Origin: Kryptolebias marmoratus
Taxonomy: Eukaryota; Chordata; Actinopteri; Cyprinodontiformes; Rivulidae
NCBI RefSeq assembly: GCF_001649575.2
Contig: NC_051430.1
Location: forward strand, 35,323,365 to 35,387,364
Direction: 5' to 3'
Length of the DNA stretch: 64,000 nucleotides
Below are positions 32,385 through 44,840 of this stretch, one piece after another (position 1 is the first letter of the stretch; each line of letters starts with the position of its first letter). Below the pieces are notes generated by a model. The model saw nothing but the letters and a program-made list of their open reading frames with translations, was not told the origin of the DNA and made no database searches. The position numbers and the translations under genes were made by a program.

Positions 32385-32765
32385 ACAAAATGTACATCTG
32401 ATTACCTTTTGGAGCCAATCAAAATCAAGATGGCTGCCACAGCCAAGTGGACTAAAATGACCACATGGAAATGACAAGGATTCAGCAGATTTTTACAGAC
32501 ATTAGGCTAAAATCTGGTGAGCAGTAGCTGATGCTCGTTGGCAACAGGAAGTGCTGCTCAGTCAGATCTTTGCTTAAAACCTTAAGGTCAAATCTTTACC
32601 TTTCTGTTAGCAAAATATCTAATGAACCACTGGATGGGTTGTAATGAAACTTGCAGAAAGTAACATTGGATGGATATGTCCAGCTATTTCAGGATGGCCA
32701 TCACAAAAAGGGCTAGAACTCAGTCAGTTTTACAGCTGGTTGTAGTTGAGAGTCTTTCTCTTTTA
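32385..32765 (+). repeat. Dispersed repeat with TTAGCAAAATATCT and AAGATGGC motifs
   Basis: Shows CAAGATGGCTGCCACAGCC and CTGTTAGCAAAATATCTAATG followed by ACCACTGGATG. The same words occur in many blocks in the window (for example 33345, 34183, 36655, 38000, 59583, 62670). Family unknown. Confidence 0.7.
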
Positions 32766-33344
32766 CACTCCGAACAATCACATGAGATATTGAGAAAAAA
32801 AAAACCAAGTAAAACATTTAACAGAAGCGATGAATGACGCAATCAGAGTTAAAAAAAACACAAGTGACTTCCAGTAATCACCAACCAATATGCCACTTCC
32901 CAGAACAACAAGGCCCAGCATCTTTAACGCAACACGTCGCTACTTGCAAAATTCTGAAAGGCGAAGAGGACGGCGCTTACAGACACAGGATGTACAAAAA
33001 AAGAAAAGAAAATGTCTATTTTTCAACAACAACACAGGGGAAACAAAAACACTGAGTTTCTATACAGACAAAGAGTAGAATCTGACACGATGGAGCTGTG
33101 TGGAGAGGAGATTCTCACTTTGACTTGGATTTATATTAGACAACATGAACATGAGATTTCTCGTTTTATCCTGATAAATAGTTCACCCCTGCATTTCAGG
33201 TTTGCAACACATTCAAAAGTAGGGTCTGATAATTAGGTAAAAGTCTAGGATTAAAAAAAAAAAAAAACTCCTCACAAGACAATTGAATTATAGTCATTTT
33301 CTATTTCCTAAGGTAAGTTAATTGTGGCGGCTGTTTTGTTATTT

Positions 33345-33620
33345 GGTTGGCTCCAAAAGGTAATCTGTTGTAAAGGTAAATCCAGTGATTATTTCCTGAA
33401 AAATCCGTTTAAATCTGTTTAATGGTTCATGGGAAATTTTACTAACGGACAGACAGAGTTGACTCCAAAACGCTAATGGCAAAGATTTTAAACTAAAATC
33501 ACGCACCATCTGTTAGAGCTCAGACCATGTGTATGGGATCAATCTCAGCCACAACCACAACGGATTTTAGGTCAGCATTTGTATAATTTTCCACAAATTT
33601 ACATTACAAAGTGGTAAAGA
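33345..33620 (-). repeat. Dispersed YY1-motif repeat family, another copy
   Basis: Contains GTAATCTGTTGTAAAGGTA, AATGGTTCATGGGAAATTTT, ACGGACAGACAGAGTTGACT and CATCTGTTAGAGCTCAGACC, the inverted version of words seen at 59590-60180. Confidence 0.7.
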
Positions 33621-33671
33621 TCTTTACATTTGTGCCTTCAAGTGTTGCACGCTGAACAAAACTTTTATCAA

Positions 33672-33685
33672 CCACCAGAGGGCGC
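33672..33685 (+). promoter_or_regulatory. CTCF-like motif, full core match
   Basis: CCACCAGAGGGCGC matches every position of the CTCF core consensus CCASYAGRKGGCRS. It lies about 1 kb left of the osbpl8 CpG island. Occupancy cannot be known from sequence. Confidence 0.5.
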
Positions 33686-34182
33686 CATTTACCAGATTTT
33701 ATGAAACTTTCTCCTAAAACAGCTGTTTTATTTTTATTTTTTTTTAATATATTACACAGCAATAAAAAACATATGCACTTATGGAAAACTCAATGATTAT
33801 ATGGTAACATAGAGTGATTAATTCATTAGTTTCCCTCTCAAAACACACTAGATTTTCCCTATTTTATCACATTTTGCCAGATATGTTTGAATAAAGCAGT
33901 CATCTCGTGGAGATTACATACATGGTCGCATCCAGTGTAAGTTTGATGAAATATTCATGAATTTTTGACAGATTTAAAGGCTTCACTGTCTCTCAAGGGA
34001 GGCACAGGATCGCATGTTTGACGTCCTGCCCAGCCAGGAAATTTAGACGATCACCGAGCAGGAACTGGTGAAGAAGAGCGTCAAGTTACTTCATTATCCA
34101 CCGCACAGGAAGTACGTTGGGGTTGGAACTTCAAAATAAAGTAACACAGGCGCTGGTAGTGCTCAAACAAAGTACAACCAGG

Positions 34183-34440
34183 AATTATTTCTTGATAAAC
34201 TTAATAAAACTTGTCTAATGGTTCATGAGGTATTTTGCTAACAGACAGGCAGAGCTAAGTCCAAGAAGTTAGTGGCAAAATGTTAAAGAAAGACCATCTG
34301 TTAGAGCTCATAACATGAGTTGGTGATCAGTTTCAGCAATTTTTAGCACAATATTTGCAAAATTGACTGAGTTATTGTAAATGTTTTTGATAAGATCAGA
34401 TTCAAAACCAGCCATCTTGAATCCCAAAATTCAATCAGCT
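34183..34440 (-). repeat. Dispersed YY1-motif repeat family, another copy
   Basis: TAATGGTTCATGAGGTATTT, GCTAACAGACAGGCAGAG, CATCTGTTAGAGCTCATAAC and AGCCATCTTGAATC in the family's usual order. Confidence 0.7.
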
Positions 34441-34649
34441 GTATCTGAAATCTATTAATAATGTATAGCTGCAAAATGCTGTATGTTTGCCTTTCGGTTG
34501 GGCAATAGACACATGATTTAGGATTAAATAAGAAATAAGATGTGAGAACAGTTAACTTTACACCATGGAAGAAGACCAAAATCAAATGAAAAGTAGTGCT
34601 CTAAGGGGAACGCGCAGAGTCGTCACCATCAACATTCAAATCATGTTTT

Positions 34650-35043
34650 TCCTACTTGACTGACGAGCCTGTTTCTGCGACTTTTACGTAGCTTTTTTTT
34701 TGAAAGTCAACACCGGAAACGCCCAGTTCTGCTGCTGTTGTGGTCCGTGCCCGCCGGAGCTTCTGTCAGAATCGTGCAGGCGCACTGGTGGCTAACAAGT
34801 AGGCTGGATATTTGGGCTTTTTGTCGACAGCGGGGGACACAGCAGCGCTTGTTTTGGTTACATTTCACCTCCACACGCAGAAATATCAGCGTCGAGGCTG
34901 AGGGAGGCGCGAGGACTTGACCCGCCGCGGCTAGCGGGGAAAACAATCAACCGCCCTCTGCTAACAATTAGCAGCCGGGCGAGCTGAGGACCGCGGCGAT
35001 ATTTACAAGCAGAGGCAGCCGAGAGCCCTCCTCAGCTCCAGAG
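34650..35043 (+). promoter_or_regulatory. osbpl8: Putative osbpl8 promoter and non-coding first exon
   Basis: A CpG-rich block ends in a strong donor CCAGAG|GTGAGTA at 35043/35044 and has no ATG between about 34700 and the donor, as expected for a 5' UTR exon. The transcription start is not defined. The gene name rests on order and orientation: in human, OSBPL8 is the divergent neighbour of ZDHHC17. OSBPL8 encodes an ER membrane oxysterol-binding-related protein that exchanges phosphatidylserine at contact sites. Confidence 0.6.
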
Positions 35044-35340
35044 GTGAGTAAACGGATGAGCCGAAGCCCTGAAGTCTCAGCCGCCCTCCCGCCGCGGGGG
35101 GAATGGGATGTCTGGGCGGCGCGGTGACGGACCAGCAGGGCGTTTTGTTATGTCATAAATCGGGATTAGCGGGACGGAGAGGCGAATGTGTTGCAGCATG
35201 TCCATCCCTGTTCGCCGAGGCTGTCCTCATCTCGTGTCCCCCCCGTGTGGACACTGCAGACAGGGACAGGGACCCCAGACTGAGGCTGGCGTGCAGCCCG
35301 GTGCTGTGTCTCCATCACCCTGATCTAAGATGGCTTTTCC
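34660..35340. promoter_or_regulatory. CpG-rich island
   Basis: Dense CpG such as CCCGCCGCGGCTAGCGGGG near 34920 and CCCGCCGCGGGG near 35088 contrasts with the AT-rich flanks. It spans the presumed first exon and the start of intron 1. Confidence 0.75.
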
Positions 35341-35379
35341 CCCTGGATGCTGAAATCTGCTGAAGAGGACCTGAGTTAG

Positions 35380-36005
35380 GGCTGAAAGTAGCCGAAGACT
35401 AGTTAAAACCTAAGAGCAGCCAAAGCCTGGCGAAAAGTAACAACAGGCTAGGTAAAAGCAGCAAAAAGCTAGCTAAAAGTAGCAAACGGCTTGCTAAAGA
35501 CTAGCTAAAATCTAAAAATAACAGAAAGCTAGCTAAAAACAGCAGAACGCAAGCCAAAGGCTAAGAGTAGCTAAAAGCAGCAAAAGTTATCTTAAAACTG
35601 TGAAAGGCTGGCTAAAAGTAGCCAACAGCTAGCTAAAAGTAGTTAAAGACTAGTTAAAATTCAAAAGTAACAGAATGCTAGCTAAAAGCAGCAGAATGCA
35701 AGCCAACAGCTAAAGGTAGAAAAACACCAGCTAAAAGCAGCAAACGTTATCTCAAAGCTGCAAAAGGCTAGCTAAAAGTACTTAACAAATAGGTAAAAGT
35801 AGCTAAAGACTAGTTCAAATCTAAAAGTAAGAGATGGCTAGCTACAAGCTAAAGGCAGCAAAACACCAGCTAAAAGCACGAAAAGACTGGCTAGAAATAG
35901 CAAAATTAGGTTAATAGGTAATCGTATCAAAAGGCTAGCTAAAAGTATCAAAGACTAATGAAAAGCTAAAAGTATTGGAAGGTTAGCTAAAAGCTGACAG
36001 TAGCA
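35380..36005 (+). repeat. GCTAAAAG motif array
   Basis: Dozens of AGCTAAAAG(T/C)AGCAAAAGGCT-like units, irregular in length. It is related in motif to 3037-3480 in csrp2. Confidence 0.9.
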
Positions 36006-36654
36006 GAATGGTAGTTTGAAAAAGAAGACAAAAATACAGCATGCAGGCTGCAAACACAACAATGTTTTTGGAGGAACTGAAGAGAACCCAGTGTTTTTAT
36101 AGAGACATATTTTGTAAATAAAGTTCCAAAAGTAAAAAAAAAACAGAAACAAAGATATAGCTCCCCTCTCCTGAATGAAGTGAATGTTCTCATGTATGAA
36201 TAGCTAAAGTAGCACAAAGTTTGCAGATGTCTCTAGATTGCAATAAAAAGGAGTACTGAAAACTAAAAACCAATCAGAAAAGTGTGACTGCTGAGTGACA
36301 GCAGAGGTTGTGTTTATTAAGATTGGCAGCATTTCTAACCCACTTTCCCGTCTCGTGGCGGTTGCATCGTCTCCCGTCACACGACCGCCTCAGTGATGGT
36401 GCTCTGTTACCACTTTCACCCGGCAGGAAACAGGACACTGGGTGGTGGTGGTGGGGGAAACTGTTCCCGTTCGTGTCAGGCAGCTGGAGCATCCGCTTAC
36501 AGCTGCTCTGATATCAGATATCAGCCTGTCAGAGCAAATCACCTGCCCCGTTCCTAAAGCGCTCTTCCCTCTTTTTATGTGTAAACATGCACAATAAAAG
36601 CTAAAGACAAATACCACATTAAAGACCGAGCATTCGTTGATGGAATGCCTTTAT

Positions 36655-36865
36655 GTCAGAGCTTTAGACTAGGATCATCTTGTTATCGCTGTTTTGGTCA
36701 AACCTTGTAAAAGTTATGCGTAATCTAATAGAAGATCTCCTGAGATGTGTTGGGAATGACTCTCAGCTACTACCACACCAAATACTAGCTCAATATCTGT
36801 AAAAGAGTTATAGCCGTTTTTGTGTTTTTCTAAGGTTGCCTAGCTGTGGCGTCCATCTTGAGTCG
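36655..36865 (-). repeat. Dispersed YY1-motif repeat family, another copy
   Basis: GGGAATGACTCTCAGCTACT, ACCACACCAAATACTAGCTC and GTGGCGTCCATCTTGAGTC follow the family order. Confidence 0.7.
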
Positions 36866-37845
36866 TGCCCTTTACCATGAAGATGATCACATTAGCAGAA
36901 GCAGCAGTTTTCAACCTTCCAATCCAGGTGAAATAATTAGAATTGGAAGTTTTTCCTCCGTGTCTAAGTCGGACTTCCTGAGTCATGTGCAGCATTTCCA
37001 TATTTCCACCCGCTGGCTGCTCATGTAAAGGAGGCCAGTCTCAGGCTGGAGGAGGGGAGCAGCCGAAGGTCACACCAGCTACCTGCTCATTTGCAAGTTA
37101 AATGTAGTTTCCGTTCGGCTCTGGTCAAACCCCGGCCTGCTGCGTGCGCGCCACCGACGAGGCTAGCCCACCGAGCTCCACATTTGAATACGGATTCTAC
37201 TTTGGGAGCGCGGGAGGACGGCTATTTTTACTTGACTCAGGCTGCTGATTTAGCTTTGGGAGCCGCCCCATTTCAAGGTGGCCGCCGTAGCTAATCGAAG
37301 TTAGCCAACCCCCAAAAAACAGCTATAACTCAGCCATTTTTACAGAGATGGAGCTAAGATTTGACGGGGTTGTAGCTGACAGTCATTCGCAACACAGAGT
37401 TTGAATAAAGACTGCTTGATTATGGAAACCGCCCCCAAAACAATCCCAATTATTTTGATTATTATCGTAATGATGATTATTAAAAACTTGAGTTTGGAAA
37501 GGTAGTGTTTTTTCAGTGACCTCATTGATTAGTTGCTTATGGAGGATGAGTTCAGGTCTCTGAAGGAGGAAATACTTCATCCTGGAGAATAAATCCTCCT
37601 TTTGTAAAACACTTAAAACATCGTCGACCATCTTTCCCCTAGAATTGTTTTATTGCAGAACTGAAGCTCATTTATATTTTCGATGAATCCTTTTGGAAAG
37701 CATTATTCGAGTGAGGTCCATGGTCAGAAAAAGGCTTGTTTTATTTTAAAATGCAAGTGTATATTTAGGTGCAAAAATCCAGTTTTGGTTTTGGGACAGA
37801 ATGCTGCTTACCTGCGTTACAGTGTACCTGGAGACAGTTTTTACA

Positions 37846-37990
37846 TTACCGTTTTTTTTTGGACTATAAGGCGCACTTAAGAGCCTTCAATTGTCTCAAA
37901 AAACGACAGTGCGCCTTATAATCCAGAGCGCCTTATATATGTAAAAAGTCATAATGTTTGGTAAACTACAGAGCTGCAGCGCTTGCGGCA
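37846..37990. mobile_element. Palindromic MITE (GGACTATAAGGCGCAC type), copy 2
   Basis: GGACTATAAGGCGCACT and AGTGCGCCTTATAATCC are inverted with one mismatch, giving a strong stem. The following ATCCAGAGCGCCTTATATATG is shared with copy 1 at 23682. Confidence 0.75.
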
Positions 37991-37999
37991 TTGCTTTGC

Positions 38000-38280
38000 T
38001 GTGGCGGCCATCTTGAATCAGAGTATCTCCAAAGGTTAATCACTTGTAGAGGTACATCCAGTGAAAACTATCTAATAAAATCAATAAAATCCATCCAGTA
38101 GATCATGAGATATTTTGCTGACAAACACAACTGACTTCTGAGGAATCTGTTAGTGCGTAGAGTTTATTTTGGGAACGACTCTCAGCTACTACCACACCAA
38201 ATTTCAGCTCAGTAAACAGTTATTGGCCGTTTTTGTGTTTAATAAGGTTGCTCCAAAGGTTAATCTGTTGTAGATGGGAG
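38000..38280 (-). repeat. Dispersed YY1-motif repeat family, another copy
   Basis: GTGGCGGCCATCTTGAATC, GGTTAATCACTTGTAGAGGT, GATCATGAGATATTTTGCTG and GGAACGACTCTCAGCTACTA are all family landmarks. It directly adjoins the palindromic MITE. Confidence 0.75.
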
Positions 38281-40082
38281 AACTAGGATACGATAAAATA
38301 AAATATCCACGGTTCAATGGACTCCATCACGTCTGCATTATAAAACCAACGAATCACCCCTCTCCTCTGCTGAGGACACTCGTCCACCAGCAGGTCCTGA
38401 AGCAGGACGCTCCTGTCCTCTCAGAAACCGTGAAGAGTGGAACTAATGCTCTCATGTCTGCGGAGTTATTGAAAAGCCAAGGCCGGGACATCAGCTTAGT
38501 TTAATCTTCCTGTCGGGTCGCTCGGGCCGCTGGCTGGGCTCTGGCTGATTGGATGCATTCGCTGTGACAAACGCCAGATGTGCTCGACGAGGGATAGCTG
38601 TCACTCCCTGCACGTCAGGGTGGATTTAGCCGACGGTGGCGCACAAACAGGGATGCGTTTCGTTTCATGCCTTTATTGCCTCTCTTGAAAAGCTTATTTG
38701 AGGCTTACTAATGAAAACAATTGTTTAAACTCTGGTAACAACCATATCTCCGTGTGTACATTTCATTTCATTTTCCCCTCGCTACGATTAGAGCTCATCC
38801 ATCAAACAACACTGAATAAACAGGCCTTTATTTGCGCTGACTGAAGCCTTTAGCTCAGTGAGGTTTTTAATGCCAACCTGTTGTACCAGAACTTCCACCG
38901 GGCTGGTTTTGTTGAGCAGAAAAAGAAAGATTCTCTTTCAGTGTTTCTGCTCATTACCTCCACCGGCCAACCTTATTAGACCTTAAAATTTGACCAAACT
39001 GCTAACCCCTCAACAGTCCCCCCAAAATGCCTGGAAAAAGCAAACTCAGATTAAATTAGATGCTGTTCTTGAACCCTTTGCTCTCTCTGTTCAGGTAACA
39101 CTGATTTATTTTTACCTCAAAGTCAAAATTATTGTAGCTCTTTGCATGACCTTATAGCAATTCATGCAGATGCTAATTTGTAATCCTTTACCCTGCAGTC
39201 ATATTCACAACACATAATTATTTACATGGATTTCTGTGGTTATTTGCAAGTATAGGTCATGGCAACAACAGCTAGCTGTAGCATTTCCTGTGCAGCCAGT
39301 TTGAAGGTTTAAAGGTTCGTGTTTTCCTGAACTGCTATGAAACGTTTTAACGTGTTCTGCTTTGGAGGTGGTTCTGCTCTGACGGCCATTTTTAGCTTGT
39401 TAGTGTCAGAGCAGACCCACTGCTATGGCTGCACAATATATCAGAAATTTATTGTCATCAGTGAGCTCATTATCAATATCCCAAATGAATGTTTGGGCTG
39501 CAATAAATCTTGGACTATTATAAACTTAGGTTGACTAATGATTTCTTTGTTGCAACAATGCTTCTTGGCAATAAATCTAATACCAAGTTGAGTTTGTGGA
39601 TTGTGTCCATGAAAAACTTGCCACATTTTCTCTGCCAATGCTGAACAGCTGAATCTGCTTCTGACTCTTGTTTGGTGTCGTTTATTGGGTTGGGTCATTA
39701 AAGACTGAAGAAACAAGACATATTGGCAATTTAACAGTTTATTCATTTAACAAATATGGACCTCGTTTGCATGTGGAAGAACCATACGCAGCCACAGCAG
39801 CCCGGTACCTGCTCACCAGTTTGGGACAGAAGAGAAAGTGAAGAGTGAAGAAAATGTTTAAAAAAAAAAAAACCCCTTCAAGTTTTCAAAATATAATAGT
39901 GGTTCATGCAAATGGTAGAATTTAAATCTTGAGTAATATTGTTGGTTTTGCATTATTTGGCAAAGAATATCAGGATATTCCTGCCAGACGCGACCTCAGA
40001 CTGCACTGGAAGTGCTACAGCTAGCTGCACTTGCAAATAGCCATAGAATTACATGTAAATTGAAACTGATAGCAGTGCAAAG

Positions 40083-40108
40083 GTTCATGCAAAAGCTTTT
40101 GCATGAAC
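40083..40108. repeat. 26-bp perfect palindrome
   Basis: GTTCATGCAAAAG is followed directly by its exact reverse complement. Each arm contains ATGCAAA, an octamer-like word; a related GTTCATGCAAAT occurs at 39902-39913. Confidence 0.9.
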
Positions 40109-41763
40109 AGCTATGAAAACCTGAGCTGCTGTTTCTGCGCTTTCACAGCCACACATTCAAAATGATGACAAATGAAAACGAAATGAGGTGAAATGATTTT
40201 TCTTAAATCAAAAGTTACGTTTCTTTCCTCTACCAGCCTTTTTGAAGAGTTGTGTATTAATTGATCTGTTGTTAGATATTTGATCATGCGCACAGTAGCT
40301 TATAATTATTCTTTGAAGTTGCAAACAAGAAGAACCTTTTTCAGTTTGCCTCCCTTTAAGAAAACTTCCTGATGTAAGTGTACGGCTCAAGGTGAGCGGA
40401 TTGTAAAAAGGAGAGAAGACCTTTAAAACTGTCTGTTTGCTCTGGTTAAATTACAGCGGTGAGTCACAGCCCAGACTCTTAAATCTGGCTTTGCTGCATA
40501 ATTTAGCATGCCAACGCAGAAGCACCGGAGCACCTATTTTTTCTGTTTACTCATTATTATTCTGTTTCTGTCGCATTTTTAAAAATAAAATTTGCATCCC
40601 CTCATGCAACTTTGGAAAAACCCATTAAATTAGAAAAAAACAACAACCACAAAACCTGCAGCTTGACCGTTCCCTGACTTTTGGTCACATCATGGAATTA
40701 GTGAACATTCAATCCTTTATTAGTTTATTAGTTGCCTGAAAATCTGCCTGTAAGTAATTTCTGAATAAAATCCAGAGGAAGGGGAATGGGTTCTCACATA
40801 TGTCATGTGAGAGCAGAAAAAATGTTTGACATATAAACTTCAGAACTCCACCATATTTCTTAGTTGGTACATCAATTTTAGCAGTGGGTTTAGAATAATA
40901 GTCCTGCTGGAAGGTGGACCTCCATCCAGGAGACCCAATAAGATCTGAAACAGGTATTAACCCCATTGAACAGCATTATTGTGAAGTATTTTTCAGGTCC
41001 ATTACTTATAATCAAACAGAAAATTCCTATAAATTTCAGGTTGTAAGGCAGCACGGCAGAAAGAATATTAAATGGGATGAAAGTTTTTACAACATATAGC
41101 AAATTTGCCTTCTTGTCACTGAGAGTAAGAAAAAAACCAGGATTTTTAAAATATAATTGTACAGTTTCATACAGGAGAAAGATGCCTGCCTAAATTCAGC
41201 TCCAAATATGATGCCTCTGTTCTCGGAGGGTCGCAGCTTCAGGCTGCTTACGTCTGTTTCAGATAATCCTCTGAGAGCTGTTCTTTGGTTTCTGCTTTCA
41301 TTTCACTTAAAGGGAAATGTCTGCTTTAGTGTTAGGAAAAAAATGATGTTCAGGTCTTTTTTTTTTAGAAAGGAATATTTAAATTTTTTACAGAATTTCT
41401 TTTTTGTTTGTATTTTACTTCTAGTACACTTATTTTATTTTGTAAATTTTTATTTCTTTGTAGAGATGCAACAATTCTGGTTTTGTGGACTGATACTGAT
41501 TTTCAATATTTGTACAGCTTTGACCTGCTGATACCGATTTCTGTCAAGAAACTACAGTTAACAGAATGAAATATATATGCAGTAAAGTCTCTGGGGTTCA
41601 GTTTGTAGAGGGATGCTGATTAAACTGCTGACAGAAAGTTTTCAACACAAGGTTAATGATCATTACTTTTTTTTCTACCCGTAAAGAAGTTGGTGCACAA
41701 TAAAGTTAAAAAACCTTTATCAGTCAGACGGATAAATAAATTCAAATTTTATCCGACTGTAAA

Positions 41764-41830
41764 CATGCAGATGGTATTTAGTAGGGGTGTAACGAGACAC
41801 ATCTCAGAATATTTTAAAGAAAAAAGCTTG
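41764..41830. mobile_element. Possible hAT end
   Basis: TAGGGGTGTAACGAGACACA resembles the terminal sequence of some fish hAT elements. No second end was found. Confidence 0.3.
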
Positions 41831-42533
41831 CCACAGACTCAGACTAGTGTGTGTCCTGTCTGATTTCTCATTCGTCTCTTCAGATCTTAGAACTGAGCTC
41901 CAGCTGTATGAAACCTTCTGACTTCTTATTAAAGCCCTTTTCCCCAGAACACACTTCCAGCAGAACGCTGTAGACATTTGCATATGCATCATAATTATAC
42001 AGGCCCTTTCACAACACAGTTCCGCAAAATGGCTGCAAAGCCCAGTCCGTCCACTTTATGCTGCCTCTGGCCGTTCATAAATCACAGATGGAGCCGGCCA
42101 CTTCCCACACAGACGTCAGCTTTCACAAGACACCTCAAGCTGGGTTTTAGACGCTTTCTGACCGCCTCAGTGTGATTCCTGAGTGGACTGGGGCCAGGGG
42201 GATTGAAGCCGACCCACCCCTGGTTCTTCTTTGTGCTGCTAAGGCTAAGGCTAAACAGTCAACCTGTGAAAAAGTAAGCTGGCTCTCCGGCTCAATAATG
42301 TGATGAAGTGATGATATATGGCCTGAGTGAAACAACAACACACAGGTTTATTACAGAGGGAAGTTTGAAGCATTTGCATTTAGTAAAAAAAAAGTTAACT
42401 CCAAAAACAATCGCTAAACTGAGTTAATTTGTCAGGTTTTGAAAACGATATGAGAAAGATGTTCGTCACTCACTAAATGGGAGTTCTGCTCCACGCCTTG
42501 TGATTCTCTTTGTGGTTAACTAATTTCTTAAAC

Positions 42534-43106
42534 TTAGGCTGTATTCACACCTGGTAGTCCAGTAGACTCGGTTCGATTTGGGACCAAAACTTCAACATTT
42601 GTTCCATTTTCAGCTGCTGTGTTTCTCATTCACACGGCACCGAGTCAATGGAGTCCAACCCTTTGAGCGAGCTGTTCCCCCCCCCTCGCCTGTGGTGGCG
42701 CTGCACCAAGAACTACTGAAGGAAACGACATGAAAACCTCTGAAGAAGACACAGAGCGCAACTTCCTTCTTCTGGAAAAGGAAACAAAAATGGAGCGGTG
42801 TCGGAATTTAGCGCTTTTAGGATTTCTTTACTCCACATCTGACCACAAGTCATTTTTCCCTCTAGTAGTAGAAACGTGCGTTTGTTTTGGTTGCATTTAC
42901 CCAGAAGCCCCTGTGCTGTAGTCCACTTCCTGTTTTTGGAGCCGTCTCTGGTCTGCTGGCGTTCACATATGCATTCGAACCGCGCCAGAGTTCACTTCAA
43001 CCGAACAGAGACCGGATCAGAGTTCGATTGCACGTTCACACCTCCCCAAACGAACTAGACTTCCATTAAAGTGCACTAAACAGGGCTGGTGTGAATGCAC
43101 CCTAAA
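42534..43106. mobile_element. Non-autonomous DNA transposon with terminal inverted repeats
   Basis: The left end TTAGGCTGTATTCACACC faces the right end GGTGTGAATGCACCCTAA about 570 bp away. The inside has subterminal motifs (GTTCGATT, CGAACTAGACT) and no full transposase. The three-base ends TTA/TAA would suit a Harbinger-type element, but the superfamily is not certain. Confidence 0.65.
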
Positions 43107-44379
43107 TACAAATTTGATGTGCGTTGTCGTCAATCTTCCCTCGGTAATTAATCTGTTTGATGTTGTTTGCTTCTGCAACCGGGTGATTGCTCAGACCATG
43201 TAGCATCACTTCATCACATTAGTGAGCCACAAAGCCAGCTTACCTTTTCACACATCGGCTGTTTCGCCTCCGTTACTACCTCACAGGGTTGCCAGGTAGG
43301 AATTGAGGAACTATCGTATTGGCGCTTTAAAACAATCCTATTTTAACCCAAACTATCGTATGTTTGCAGCGAGGGTGCACCTTTTTCAGCGGTGGTGGAA
43401 AAGGTATGCGTTCTGATTGGCAAACGTGCACTCAGGAGGGGAGGGGGGTTGCTTGGCAGAGACTTGGAACTTCCTGATGATATGTGGGTGTTTGCATGAA
43501 TTAAAACGAGTCTGCCACAGTCCATTCAGAAATCAAACCGAGGCGGCCAGAAAGCGTCTAAGTCCTGGCTTGAAGTGTTTTGTAAAAAGAGCAGATAGAA
43601 ACCTGCACTTAAAGGGATATTCTAGCCATGTTGAAGTGCTCTTTGGAAACATTATGAAGAATCAAAGTCTCATGTGTCGTAGATAGCTTTTCAAACAGGG
43701 GAGCTAATGGTTAGTCCATATGCAGAAGAGACCAAAGGGTCTCTTGCCAGCACTATTTCATAGACCTTTACTCTGCCAGAGAGCACAACAGGTACGAGAT
43801 TATTTCAACAGAACCCCACTTTAAAATGGACGGATTTAGGAGAAGAAAGAGAGAGCTCCATCTTATTTCAAATTTATTCTCTGAATATTCACACCCAGGC
43901 CACATCATACTCTTAGTATGTAAATTAGACACTTTGAACTGAAGTGATAATGTCAGCGAGATCGCAGCAGTCCAGCACACGATACAGATGATAGATTCAG
44001 GATTGTTGTGTACACAGAAGAAAACATTTAAGATCACACAGACAGGGGAGAGCAGAGCGGTGCAAAGAAATTGGATACTTAAACTCCTGCTGGTGAAGTA
44101 GAAATGGACCACACTTGGAAACTGTGCTCAGACGGTGAAATCAACCAAGAAGATCAAAAAAGTGCAATGAGAGAAGTAATTCTGATGGTATACAAAGCTG
44201 ACAACATATGAAAATAAAATCTGTGTGCATCACATCTCCTTACCTCACCTCACTACAATTCCTTGACTCATCTGAATGTGGATTCAAGCAATTCTGAGTC
44301 GATTTAAAAAGTGTCACAAACCAATAATTATTTAATGTTAATGAAGTCTCTTTGAGGAACTCAAATGTCAGAGCTCTGA

Positions 44380-44840
44380 AGTGCTGAGAGCCAGTCTCCA
44401 GAAGTTTTTGAAACATTTGCAGCATGGCATGTTTCCCAAGCCGTGAACACAAAAATAGGCCATCATCTTTCACTCTTTGGAGCCACAACAGAACGGGAAT
44501 GAATTCCCACGCTCTACATTCAGATCCAAACACTGAAAAAAGCGGGTCAGATCGCTCTAACATGTGGTGCATGGACGTCCATTACCACAGAATCTTCTGT
44601 CACTGTGCTCAGCATTTAGTTCCCAAAGTCTTGTTTGTATGAGAGCTGATTTTTTACTGCAGTGTAGTGTTTCTTTTAGAGCTGGGAGGTTCTTTGCTCA
44701 GGATTTTGTTCATAAGATGTTGTTATTCATGAGCTCATTGCAGCCCTCTGAATCACATCAAATCGTGAGGTGCCGAAAGATTCCCACCCCTGCTGAACAC
44801 TTTTTTGTGTTATTTTGCCAAGTTTTCAAGAGGAGACGGT
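44380..44840 (+). repeat. Dispersed repeat, shared with 20906-21680
   Basis: Same family as in zdhhc17 intron 3, sharing GCATGGACGTCCATTACCAC and AATCGTGAGGTGCCGAAAGA. It is decayed and has no intact ORF. Confidence 0.55.

Larger units (their letters stand above)
30250..34650. other. Interval between the divergent zdhhc17 and osbpl8 promoters
   Basis: No conserved coding exon is seen. The interval holds a minus-strand RTE-like LINE fragment, a SINE, a hAT foldback element, three copies of a dispersed repeat with AAGATGGC motifs, two CTCF-like motifs, and AT-rich tracts with many ATAATTAT words (about 31270-31530 and 32200-32360). Confidence 0.75.

Noticed and set aside
34738..34920. 60-residue frame in the putative osbpl8 first exon
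   Set aside because: It begins with TTG, not ATG. No ATG is present in the exon before the donor.
41157..41531. 124-residue plus-strand frame rich in Phe and Leu
   Set aside because: The composition follows from a T-rich tract (about 41340-41470). It has no conserved motif, splice context or codon bias and lies in a large intron.
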